The notes beneath the pieces are model-generated. The model saw nothing but the letters and a program-made list of their open reading frames with translations, searched no databases and had not been told where the DNA came from. From a virus: DNA of 53,434 nucleotides. Below, in pieces: positions 1 through 4,489 of this stretch; the first letter of the stretch is position 1; every line of letters begins with the position of its first letter. Made by a program: the position numbers and the translations under genes. Location of the stretch: positions 1 to 53,434 of the IMG/VR virus record IMGVR_UViG_3300020470_000012, one strand, 5' to 3'.

Positions 1-104
1 TGATCAGGTTTATGTAATGACTCAATGAATAGATCTAATCCTCTATTATATTTTTCAATATAAGTTTCATTGTCATCAATAGTACGTTGGTCTTTACTTG
101 CCAT
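1..104 (-). CDS. Partial small protein, N-terminus only
   Basis: The reverse strand reads from an ATG at 104 to the window edge without a stop, giving 34 residues that start MASKDQRTIDDNETYIEKYN. The start overlaps the stop of the upstream leftward gene by 11 bases, which is typical of translationally linked phage genes. The visible part is hydrophilic and acidic, with no signal peptide or membrane segment. I do not recognise the family, and too little is visible to assign a role. It probably belongs to the same leftward transcript as its neighbour, driven from the promoter near 518-546. Confidence 0.6.
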   Translation of the reverse strand, partial: MASKDQRTIDDNETYIEKYNRGLDLFIESLHKPD

Positions 105-393
105 TGTTATCAATCCCATTTAGTTGTTGATCACGTTGTTCTTTCATCCTACCTTGATTGAGAAGTAACCAATCCTCAGCAGTCTCATAGTCATCAAAGA
201 ACCTCTGTTTACCTTCCCAAAAGAAGGTGAATTTCTCTATGAGTGATTCATATTTGATAAATGCGCCAGGTTCCGCATCCCATACAATATCATTGTCATA
301 ACAGTCTTTTACGAAGTTTTCAATGTCTTGTCTTTCGTCTGCTTGCCAAGGTACATCAGATGGAATGATGCCCAAATTGTTAGGATTATTCAT
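94..393 (-). CDS. Hypothetical acidic protein, 99 aa
   Basis: This is a complete reverse-strand gene from ATG 393 to TAA 94. The protein is acidic and rich in Asp, Glu and aromatic residues, for example FFWEGKQRFFDDYETAEDWL around residues 57-76. It has no signal peptide or membrane helix. It is the first gene of the leftward unit and overlaps the next gene by 11 bases. A good leftward promoter (TTGCAA-N17-TATAAT) lies about 118 bases upstream, implying a long untranslated leader. No Shine-Dalgarno sequence is visible. I do not recognise the family and assign no function. Confidence 0.75.
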   Translation of the reverse strand: MNNPNNLGIIPSDVPWQADERQDIENFVKDCYDNDIVWDAEPGAFIKYESLIEKFTFFWEGKQRFFDDYETAEDWLLLNQGRMKEQRDQQLNGIDNNGK

Positions 394-517
394 TTATAAG
401 AGTATAAAATAAATGTATCTAAAAATATGTATGTGTGATGTATACTACTGGATAGTATCCTTAGAATGATTCTCAATAAGGATAAACACCACGGAGATTC
501 GTTGTCTTAGCGAGCAC

Positions 518-546
518 ATTATAGCACGAACGCCCAAAAATTGCAA
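518..546 (-). promoter_or_regulatory. Leftward sigma70-type promoter
   Basis: Read on the reverse strand, TTGCAA (546-541) is followed after exactly 17 bases by TATAAT (523-518). This is a 4/6 match at -35 and a 6/6 match at -10. It would start RNA near 511 and serve the two leftward genes. The TTGCAA is its own reverse complement and could also act as the -35 of a rightward promoter. Confidence 0.6.
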
Positions 547-570
547 GGATTCGTCATAATTTTATATAAT
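541..570 (+). promoter_or_regulatory. Rightward promoter sharing the -35 palindrome
   Basis: TTGCAA at 541-546 is followed after 18 bases by TATAAT at 565-570, directly abutting the first CTAG of the array. Because TTGCAA is palindromic, the same six bases can serve this promoter and the leftward one. The 18-base spacing and imperfect -35 make it weaker than the promoter at 622-650. Confidence 0.4.
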
Positions 571-875
571 CTAGTCGAGAATCCTCATAAAAAAGTCTAG
601 TCGAGATTATCCTAGACTAGCTTGACATCTAGACTAGATTGTTCTATAATATCTCTACTAGCTTCTATAATCTCGACTAGATCATACTAGAAAGGCTCGT
701 CTAGCTCATAACGTATATGCACTAGGCGCATCTATAATCTCGACTAGCTCATACATATGTACTAGCTCGTGTATCATGTACATGTGTACTAGCTCGCATG
801 TATAATCTCGTCTAGCTCATACACATATACATATGTACTAGCTCATGTGTACAAACGTGTACATACTTGCACTAG
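571..875. repeat. CTAG-rich degenerate repeat array
   Basis: This non-coding stretch contains 17 CTAG tetranucleotides in 305 bases: starts at 571, 597, 612, 617, 629, 634, 658, 677, 687, 701, 722, 744, 762, 789, 812, 838 and 872. About one would be expected by chance. A core TATAATCTCGACTAG recurs (666, 733, and with one change at 801). It also occurs inverted: 597-610 is the exact reverse complement of 667-680 and 734-747. CTAGCTCA/G occurs seven times in the right half. No protein-coding frame runs through it. Function is unknown; regulatory protein binding, a structured RNA leader or a recombination site are all possible. Confidence 0.8.
622..650 (+). promoter_or_regulatory. Perfect-consensus sigma70 promoter
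   Basis: TTGACA at 622-627, a 17-base spacer and TATAAT at 645-650 match the bacterial housekeeping promoter consensus at all 12 positions with optimal spacing. The start site would be near 657. A promoter this strong suggests early expression by unmodified host RNA polymerase. Its transcript would run through the CTAG array into the small genes starting at 925. Confidence 0.75.
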
Positions 876-896
876 CTCATGCACATGTGGTATAAT
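867..896 (+). promoter_or_regulatory. Promoter before first rightward small gene
   Basis: TATAAT lies at 891-896, with a poor -35 candidate (TTGCAC, 867-872) 18 bases upstream that overlaps the last CTAG. The predicted start near 903 would leave a leader of about 20 bases before the ATG at 925. The -10 is convincing; the -35 is not. Confidence 0.45.
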
Positions 897-924
897 TAAT
901 CATATCGTACATATGATACAAATC

Positions 925-1173
925 ATGTCAGACGCACCCGATGAAAGACCAGAGGTTCTGATCAGTCGAAAGGAATATTATGAAGATTTCAAGGTTCGAT
1001 TACAAATTCATAACAGAGAATTTACAGAATTTGTTGTCGAGGTGGGCAACTTCGTGAACTGGACCAAACCCCACGTATCTAGAGCAATTGCTGCTGTAAA
1101 AAACAAGATCGAAGGGACAAATCCTGAAGTGTCACAAGTCAGCCAGAATTCTGACAAATCTGATGTAGAATGA
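925..1173 (+). CDS. Hypothetical protein, 82 aa, shared IHN-type domain
   Basis: The frame is open further upstream, but I place the start at ATG 925 (MSDAPDERPEV), just downstream of the TATAAT at 891-896. An in-frame ATG at 913 is the alternative. The central part, RLQIHNREFTEF followed by GNFVNWTK, aligns without gaps to the C-terminus of the protein at 2186-2491 (RWAIHNYEIQEL, then GYFNFVK), with about 10 identities in 32 positions. The last residues are polar and probably disordered. The gene overlaps the next by four bases (ATGA). The domain is not one I can name. It is small and mixed-charge with no membrane segment. Confidence 0.7.
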   Translation: MSDAPDERPEVLISRKEYYEDFKVRLQIHNREFTEFVVEVGNFVNWTKPHVSRAIAAVKNKIEGTNPEVSQVSQNSDKSDVE

Positions 1174-1460
1174 TTGCAATTGCGAGAAACTCCATGCCAC
1201 ATGACGACCACGAGGTCAAACTCACATCTGACCACTGGGAGGATCTGAAGGACCGATGGGCAGAAATTCGGCTCGATTCGATGGACCCAAATGACATGGA
1301 GCAGTTCGTGTATCAGGTCTTGCGTGAATCGCTTGATGATCTCAGTCCCACTGAATGCATCCGTCAGTTCACTGACGAGTTTGATCGTGTCACCGTGGAT
1401 GAAGTCATTCGTGATATCACAGCACCTGGATGCCAACGCTTCGGCAGCGTGATTTCGTAA
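1170..1460 (+). CDS. Hypothetical acidic protein, 96 aa
   Basis: The gene starts with an ATGA overlap on the preceding stop, so the two are probably translated together. ATG 1194 (MPHDDHEVKL) is a possible shorter start. The protein is strongly acidic, and DHWEDLKDRWAEIRLDSMD near residues 21-39 looks helical. The stretch DLKDRWAEI resembles DIQTRWAIH of the protein at 2186, but the match is too short to claim homology. Codons end often in C or G, unlike the virion genes to the right. No known family recognised. It is followed by the repeated AAACTGGCACAC element rather than a clear terminator. Confidence 0.7.
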   Translation: MIAIARNSMPHDDHEVKLTSDHWEDLKDRWAEIRLDSMDPNDMEQFVYQVLRESLDDLSPTECIRQFTDEFDRVTVDEVIRDITAPGCQRFGSVIS

Positions 1461-1473
1461 AAAAACCAGCTGC

Positions 1474-1498
1474 CCAACCAATTTATAAACTGGCACAC
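1474..1498 (+). repeat. AAACTGGCACAC element, copy 1
   Basis: These 25 bases match 2814-2838 with two differences and end in AAACTGGCACAC, which also occurs at 3532-3543. Each copy sits just after a small gene. Unlike the other two copies, this one is followed by the TTCGTG hexamer and not by a G/C-rich hairpin terminator. Confidence 0.75.
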
Positions 1499-1538
1499 TT
1501 CGTGTCCTATCGGGGTGAATTTCGTGTATTATAAGAAT

Positions 1539-1730
1539 ATGAAATTCACAGATCGATTCTCTCTCGAACTCACTTCTCAAGAGTTCGACATGCTTCAAGA
1601 ACTGATGCCCTTCGCTGCTCAGTTCGATTTCACAGAGCACCACGATGGAAAAACCTTCGACATCCTCTGGGACAAAATCTTGACTGCTCGTCACGAGATT
1701 ATTGACCTTGACGACAGGTCTAAAGTATGA
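1539..1730 (+). CDS. Hypothetical protein, 63 aa
   Basis: I start this gene at ATG 1539 (MKFTDRFSLELTSQEF). In-frame GTG codons at 1515 and 1524 would add 8 or 5 residues, and a GGGGTG at 1512-1517 could serve the latter as ribosome binding site. A TATAAG at 1529-1534 lies immediately upstream. The product is acidic, probably alpha-helical, with no membrane segment or known motif. It overlaps the next gene by four bases (ATGA at 1727-1730), indicating coupled translation. I do not recognise a family. Confidence 0.6.
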   Translation: MKFTDRFSLELTSQEFDMLQELMPFAAQFDFTEHHDGKTFDILWDKILTARHEIIDLDDRSKV

Positions 1731-1915
1731 TCAATTCTGAAGCATTTGGCATGACATTCTGGATCAATGATGAACAGGATGTCATGTACTGCCCAACTTT
1801 CGTGGGTGGGCAACCCGACTTCAACAATACAGGATATGTTGAGGAATGGGATGACTGGTCTGATGTGGATGTTCCAGAATTGATCCGCATCATCTCTCGC
1901 CTCTACCAAAAGTAG
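1727..1915 (+). CDS. Hypothetical acidic protein, 62 aa
   Basis: The start ATG overlaps the previous stop as ATGA. The protein is small, acidic and Trp-rich, with EEWDDWSDVDVPELIRII near the C-terminus, and has a single Cys. The composition suggests a compact soluble protein that binds a partner rather than an enzyme; this is inference from composition only. No family recognised. It closes a four-gene overlapping or closely spaced run (925-1915) and is followed by about 200 bases of non-coding, hairpin-containing DNA. Confidence 0.65.
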   Translation: MINSEAFGMTFWINDEQDVMYCPTFVGGQPDFNNTGYVEEWDDWSDVDVPELIRIISRLYQK

Positions 1916-2119
1916 AAGCGAAGCGGCTGGAATTTTTGAACTGGGGTCACGTTAGATTCGTGATTAAACAGACGTGGGTCTAAAGATGCTTAGACCGCAT
2001 GGTCAGTACGGTTACTTCGTAACGCAGGATGCAATTACCACACGCCCCAGATTGAAACACCTGACAGCACCGATCCTAGAACGGCTGCAGCAATTGTTTC
2101 ATTTTATTACAATATTGTA
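1916..2119 (+). ncRNA. Candidate structured RNA region upstream of terminator
   Basis: No convincing gene occupies these 204 bases. They contain a 7-bp hairpin with a 6-base loop (GGTCTAA 1977-1983 with TTAGACC 1990-1996), and a GTTAC/GTAAC hairpin around a TTC loop near 2011-2023. The segment TCACG-TTAGATT-CGTGA near 1947-1963 has the 5+7+5 geometry of a T-arm. The region ends in a strong intrinsic terminator at 2120. A small RNA or a structured 3' end is plausible, but I see no match to a known RNA family. Confidence 0.35.
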
Positions 2120-2150
2120 AGGTTGGCAGAAATGTCAACCTTTTTCTTTT
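2120..2150 (+). terminator. Intrinsic terminator, 9-bp stem with GAAA loop
   Basis: AGGTTGGCA pairs with TGTCAACCT (one G-U) around a GAAA tetraloop, followed by TTTTCTTTT. It ends whatever is transcribed across 925-2119 and isolates the next gene. Confidence 0.85.
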
Positions 2151-2155
2151 ATAAT
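2150..2155 (+). promoter_or_regulatory. TATAAT -10 after terminator
   Basis: TATAAT overlaps the end of the terminator T-tract. No good -35 at 16-18 bases is visible; TTGGCA at 2123-2128 is 21 bases away. It would start RNA near 2162, upstream of ATG 2186. Confidence 0.5.
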
Positions 2156-2185
2156 ATGAGAGTAAACACGCAACCAAGCGAATTT

Positions 2186-2491
2186 ATGCCAACTGCTACT
2201 CCTTCCAAGACCGCTACCAAAGCACCAGCAAAACGTAGAACTCGGAAGACAGCAACGAAACCAACGGTTTCAAAGGTCACAGTCACAACCTTCAAAGGTG
2301 GCAAAAAAGTGGCAAAGGTCACAACCCTCAAGCGTCCATCCTCAGCAAGACTAATTTCTGCTGATCGTTATGTCAAGGACATTCAAACCAGATGGGCAAT
2401 CCACAATTACGAAATCCAAGAACTATTTGCTGGATTTCCTGGATACTTCAACTTCGTCAAAAGACAATACGCTAAGTTGAACCTTTCCTAA
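2186..2491 (+). CDS. Basic Lys/Thr/Ala-tailed protein, 101 aa
   Basis: The frame is open from within the terminator at 2123, but the -10 at 2150-2155 makes ATG 2186 the sensible start. The leader just before it resembles that before the gene at 4537. Residues 1-52 form a low-complexity basic tail (APAKRRTRKTATKP) like the tails of histone-like or AlgP-type DNA-binding proteins. Residues 61-101 form a small domain shared with the protein at 925 (RWAIHNYEIQEL, GYFNFVK). Nucleic-acid binding is suggested by charge only. Its own promoter and a terminator on either side make it a monocistronic unit. Confidence 0.75.
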   Translation: MPTATPSKTATKAPAKRRTRKTATKPTVSKVTVTTFKGGKKVAKVTTLKRPSSARLISADRYVKDIQTRWAIHNYEIQELFAGFPGYFNFVKRQYAKLNLS

Positions 2492-2502
2492 AGAATTGTT
2501 AC

Positions 2503-2524
2503 AAAACCCCGAAAGGGGTTTTTT
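2503..2524 (+). terminator. Intrinsic terminator with GAAA loop
   Basis: AAAACCCC and GGGGTTTT pair around GAAA, followed by more T. It lies 11 bases after the stop of the basic-tail protein and only 7 bases before the next -10. Confidence 0.85.
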
Positions 2525-2531
2525 CATGCTC

Positions 2532-2537
2532 TATAAT
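2532..2537 (+). promoter_or_regulatory. TATAAT six bases before ATG (leaderless pattern)
   Basis: TATAAT at 2532-2537 is followed by six bases and the ATG at 2544. A start 6-8 bases after the -10 would fall on the ATG itself, predicting a leaderless message. No -35 is obvious; the -35 zone is the terminator stem. Confidence 0.5.
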
Positions 2538-2543
2538 AAACAC

Positions 2544-2747
2544 ATGGCAACAAACAACCCTTTCCAAATCCCAAACAACTCCTATGATGCAATTGCGTTC
2601 CTCTGTGATGTCTACTCAGATTACTGCACAAAGGAAAATCTCCCAAAAGTCTCTGCTGATGAACAAGACTTTGGAGAACTCACACAGCGTCAAGTCTTGT
2701 GGATCGAGCACTTCATCGATGTCTGGGATGCAGTACAGGATTGGTAG
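2544..2747 (+). CDS. Hypothetical protein, 67 aa
   Basis: I start at ATG 2544 (MATNNPFQIPNNSYDAIAFL), six bases after a TATAAT; the upstream in-frame extension would be translated from terminator sequence. The protein has a hydrophobic-acidic helical pattern (WIEHFIDVWDAVQDW at the C-terminus) and two Cys residues, but no recognisable motif. It sits in its own cassette between intrinsic terminators. Its last codons overlap a stretch resembling a tRNA-Leu D-arm (ATTGGTAGACGC). Function unknown. Confidence 0.7.
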   Translation: MATNNPFQIPNNSYDAIAFLCDVYSDYCTKENLPKVSADEQDFGELTQRQVLWIEHFIDVWDAVQDW

Positions 2748-2820
2748 ACGCAGAACTTCCATCCTGAACGATTTCTAATCTCAGGGCAGAGCAACCGTAA
2801 GTCCCATTCCATTCCAACCA
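2724..2820 (+). other. Possible decayed tRNA-Leu-like sequence
   Basis: TGGGATG (2724-2730) can pair with CATTCCA (one G-U), which is followed directly by ACCA at 2817-2820, as in an acceptor stem with a CCA end. In between are ATTGGTAGACGC, identical to the D-arm of bacterial tRNA-Leu, and AAGTCCC, as in the Leu T-arm. The span is 97 bases, the D-stem and anticodon stem do not pair, and the TTCRA loop is broken, so it cannot be a working tRNA. It overlaps the end of the preceding gene. It could be a remnant or coincidence. Confidence 0.2.
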
Positions 2821-2838
2821 ATTCACAAACTGGCACAC
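2814..2838 (+). repeat. AAACTGGCACAC element, copy 2
   Basis: These 25 bases match 1474-1498 at all but two positions and run straight into a strong terminator. The upstream half ends in ACCAATT, the downstream half is AAACTGGCACAC. Confidence 0.75.
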
Positions 2839-2839
2839 A

Positions 2840-2861
2840 GCACCCCCAAGGGTGCTTTTTT
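2840..2861 (+). terminator. Intrinsic terminator
   Basis: GCACCC (2840-2845) pairs with GGGTGC (2850-2855) over a CCAA loop, followed by six T. It follows the AAACTGGCACAC element directly. Confidence 0.85.
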
Positions 2862-2865
2862 ATTG

Positions 2866-2880
2866 GTATATTTAAAGAGT
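2866..2880 (+). promoter_or_regulatory. GTATATTTAAAGAGT putative promoter, copy 1
   Basis: This exact 15-mer recurs at 4503-4517, in both cases just after a hairpin and before a short gene. The position suggests a promoter of a class different from the TATAAT type. The T4 late consensus is not matched. Confidence 0.45.
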
Positions 2881-2935
2881 GGATGAGGTACACGTTCTCA
2901 GGAAGAATGTAATGGTCTCGACCCTTCCCATCCAC
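2879..2935 (+). promoter_or_regulatory. Structured leader (three-way-junction-like) of a 59-aa gene
   Basis: GTGGATG (2879-2885) pairs with CATCCAC (2929-2935), and two further pairs extend the stem past a bulge. Inside are a 7-bp hairpin, ACGTTCT/AGAATGT around CAGGA (2892-2910), and a short GGT-CTCG-ACC hairpin (about 2914-2923). The leader ends about 22 bases before the ATG at 2958. A regulatory RNA before a very short gene is plausible. I do not find the conserved core of the glutamine-riboswitch (glnA/downstream-peptide) families by eye. Confidence 0.3.
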
Positions 2936-2957
2936 ACCCCAATCAAACGGAGATTTT

Positions 2958-3137
2958 ATGAGTTTTTTCAACCACGTTCAACTTCATGAGTACGACATCA
3001 CCGACAAAGGTATTAGTCAAGCATGTTATGATGAACTGGTCGCCAGTGGCAACAATAGTACAGAAGAGCAACTTCGTGTCCTTGCCGATGATATGCGTGA
3101 GCAATTCAAAGATTACATGCGTCCTTTATTTGCTTAG
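2958..3137 (+). CDS. Hypothetical protein, 59 aa
   Basis: An ATG at 2958, preceded by GGAG at about 2949-2952, opens a 59-codon frame ending at TAG 3135-3137. The product begins MSFFNHVQLHEYDITDKGI and has an acidic helical C-terminal half (STEEQLRVLADDMREQFKDY). The frame is supported by the ribosome binding site, by codon use like its neighbours (TTC, GAC, GTC), and by a four-base gap to the next start. A longer forward frame over the same bases is probably not translated here. Family unknown; a partner-binding or regulatory peptide is possible but not shown. Confidence 0.7.
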   Translation: MSFFNHVQLHEYDITDKGISQACYDELVASGNNSTEEQLRVLADDMREQFKDYMRPLFA

Positions 3138-3141
3138 TCCT

Positions 3142-3309
3142 ATGCCATTAATCAAACTATCAATCGAAGAGCATCAATCACTCACAAACCTATTGAGTCA
3201 TCCTAAAACAGATAAGTATCGAAATGACAGATTTGATACTGAAACATTTGATTCAATGGTTGATAAGGTATATGATGCAGTAAACAATCTCACAATGGAG
3301 GACTTTTGA
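3142..3309 (+). CDS. Hypothetical protein, 55 aa
   Basis: This frame extends back to 2986, but that part overlaps the better-supported 59-aa gene, so I start it at ATG 3142 (MPLIKLSIEEHQSLTNLLSH). The product is small and helical, with mixed charge (DRFDTETFDSMVDKVYDAV). Its stop TGA overlaps the TTG start of the next gene, indicating coupled translation. No known family. It sits in the middle of a three-gene unit (2958-3530) expressed from the 15-mer promoter candidate. Confidence 0.65.
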   Translation: MPLIKLSIEEHQSLTNLLSHPKTDKYRNDRFDTETFDSMVDKVYDAVNNLTMEDF

Positions 3310-3530
3310 AAAACTTCAACGAATTCATCAACTACTGCCTTGACTTCTACGGTCAAGGCGGTTTATATGATCAAGGTAGAACCAAAGAGCAAATTGCCTT
3401 TTGCACCACAATGTACCTTGATGCTATCGCTCACTATGATAACGATGCTTACACGTGGGGTGATGGTGATTCATTAGATCGTGAAAGGGTTCGTGATATA
3501 ATGAATGAATACTACGGCAGAGGCAGATGA
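3306..3530 (+). CDS. Hypothetical protein, 74 aa, TTG start
   Basis: GGAGG at 3297-3301 lies four bases before a TTG at 3306, and the frame then runs cleanly to 3530. No nearer ATG fits, so a TTG start overlapping the upstream stop is the best reading. The protein begins MKNFNEFINYCLDFYGQGGL and is rich in Tyr and Asp (TMYLDAIAHYDNDAYTWGDG). It ends in a basic tail, YYGRGR. It is soluble, with no membrane segment. I do not recognise a function. It is followed immediately by copy 3 of the AAACTGGCACAC element and a terminator. Confidence 0.7.
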   Translation: MKNFNEFINYCLDFYGQGGLYDQGRTKEQIAFCTTMYLDAIAHYDNDAYTWGDGDSLDRERVRDIMNEYYGRGR

Positions 3531-3531
3531 C

Positions 3532-3543
3532 AAACTGGCACAC
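3532..3543 (+). repeat. AAACTGGCACAC element, copy 3
   Basis: Exact copy of the 12-base core found at 1487-1498 and 2827-2838, three bases after a stop codon and abutting a terminator stem. The upstream half seen in copies 1 and 2 is missing here because the gene end occupies it. Confidence 0.75.
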
Positions 3544-3570
3544 AAAACCCCCAAAAGGGGTTTTTTCTTT
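3544..3570 (+). terminator. Intrinsic terminator
   Basis: AAAACCCC (3544-3551) pairs with GGGGTTTT (3557-3564) over CAAAA, followed by a T-rich tract. It ends the 2958-3530 unit. Confidence 0.85.
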
Positions 3571-3572
3571 TG

Positions 3573-3578
3573 TATAAT
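3573..3578 (+). promoter_or_regulatory. TATAAT six bases before ATG (leaderless pattern)
   Basis: TATAAT is followed by six bases (AAAGGC) and ATG 3585, the same layout as at 2532-2544. It predicts transcription starting at or next to the start codon. Confidence 0.5.
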
Positions 3579-3584
3579 AAAGGC

Positions 3585-4463
3585 ATGAACAAAAACACCC
3601 ACCTTGAGCACCCCGAAGACCTCATCCTTGGAGGTTTCGTGTCGGTGCTTTTTTTGTTGTACAATGAATTCAATGTTTCTCTGAAAATCGATGGAAGTCC
3701 TGCTATTGTCTGGGGTACGGATCCTGCTACTGGCACTTTCTTCGTGGGGACGAAATCGGTATTCAACAAAAGGAAAATCAAAATCCCTCACTCTCACGAA
3801 GAAATCGATCAGCATTACAAAGCACCGTTAGCAGACATCCTACATGCGTGTTTTGATAATTTGCCACGTACTGAGGGAATTTATCAAGGTGACTTCATCG
3901 GGTTCGGTGGCACAGACACTTATACCCCAAACACCTTGACTTACAAATTCCCAGAGGTCATCAATCAAAATATCATCGTTGCCCCTCATACTGAGTACAC
4001 AGCAACAAATGATCTTCGTGATGCAGTAGCAAAACCACTCCAGGAACATTTCGTGGATAGTGACGAAATCAAATGGGTTCAACCTTGCGTTGATTTGGTT
4101 CGTGAAAATGACGTATCACCACCAGTCCCATTTACTAAGAATTTCTTCCACGGCAGCGAGTACGCTAAAATCAAAAAGGACATCAACACCCTAATCAAAA
4201 ATGACATACCTCTTACTGATGGTGTTCTTACTGATATTCTTGGGGACAATCAACTTACAAACCTTTTCCAACTTATTACGGAAGTGAAAGAGGATCTGAT
4301 GAATTCTTTCATCGTTTACGATGCTCCACAGGTTTTCCTAAATGGTCAACCAACTCAGCACGAAGGTTTCGTGATTTGGTCAGAGTACGGTCAATGCAAA
4401 TTGGTAGACCGTTCTGAGTTTAGTCGTGCAAACTTCGCCAGAGGTGCAGTATGGGACAGTTAG
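3585..4463 (+). CDS. Ligase-like nucleotidyltransferase-fold protein, 292 aa
   Basis: I start at ATG 3585; an upstream in-frame extension would begin in the terminator. Residues 34-37, within KIDGSPAIVWG, match motif I (KxDG) of the DNA/RNA ligase and mRNA-capping superfamily, with Lys34 as the expected AMP- or GMP-accepting residue. GIYQGDFIGF (98-107) sits where an acidic motif III is expected. HEGFVIW (259-265) and CKLVDR (271-276) fit motifs IV and V. The protein starts HLEHPEDLIL (6-15), a signature I associate with a hypothetical family of marine T4-like phages. The fold is inferred from motifs; the substrate is unknown, and no separate OB-fold domain is evident. It has its own promoter and is the only enzyme-like gene in the left module. 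Confidence 0.65.
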   Translation: MNKNTHLEHPEDLILGGFVSVLFLLYNEFNVSLKIDGSPAIVWGTDPATGTFFVGTKSVFNKRKIKIPHSHEEIDQHYKAPLADILHACFDNLPRTEGIYQGDFIGFGGTDTYTPNTLTYKFPEVINQNIIVAPHTEYTATNDLRDAVAKPLQEHFVDSDEIKWVQPCVDLVRENDVSPPVPFTKNFFHGSEYAKIKKDINTLIKNDIPLTDGVLTDILGDNQLTNLFQLITEVKEDLMNSFIVYDAPQVFLNGQPTQHEGFVIWSEYGQCKLVDRSEFSRANFARGAVWDS

Positions 4464-4489
4464 CAAACTGACCACATTTCCCCCATTCG

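Noticed and set aside
571-875. CRISPR-like array
   Set aside because: Repeats are short, degenerate and unevenly spaced, occur in both orientations and have no uniform spacers or nearby cas genes.
1008-1694. Long reverse-strand open frame of 228 codons
   Set aside because: It runs antisense across three overlapping forward genes that have linked starts and stops; its length follows from their codon bias, and it has no promoter or ribosome binding site.
1940-2020. tRNA gene from the T-arm-shaped hairpin near 1947-1963
   Set aside because: No matching acceptor, D-arm or anticodon stem could be arranged around it.
2123-2185. N-terminal extension of the basic-tail protein
   Set aside because: It would begin at a TTG within the intrinsic terminator and upstream of the -10; ATG 2186 fits promoter and leader better.
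2724-2820. Functional tRNA gene
   Set aside because: The D-stem, anticodon stem and T-loop do not form, the length is 97 bases, and part lies inside a coding region.
2986-3141. N-terminal extension of the 55-aa protein
   Set aside because: It overlaps almost all of the 59-aa gene in another frame; that gene has a GGAG site and better codon use.
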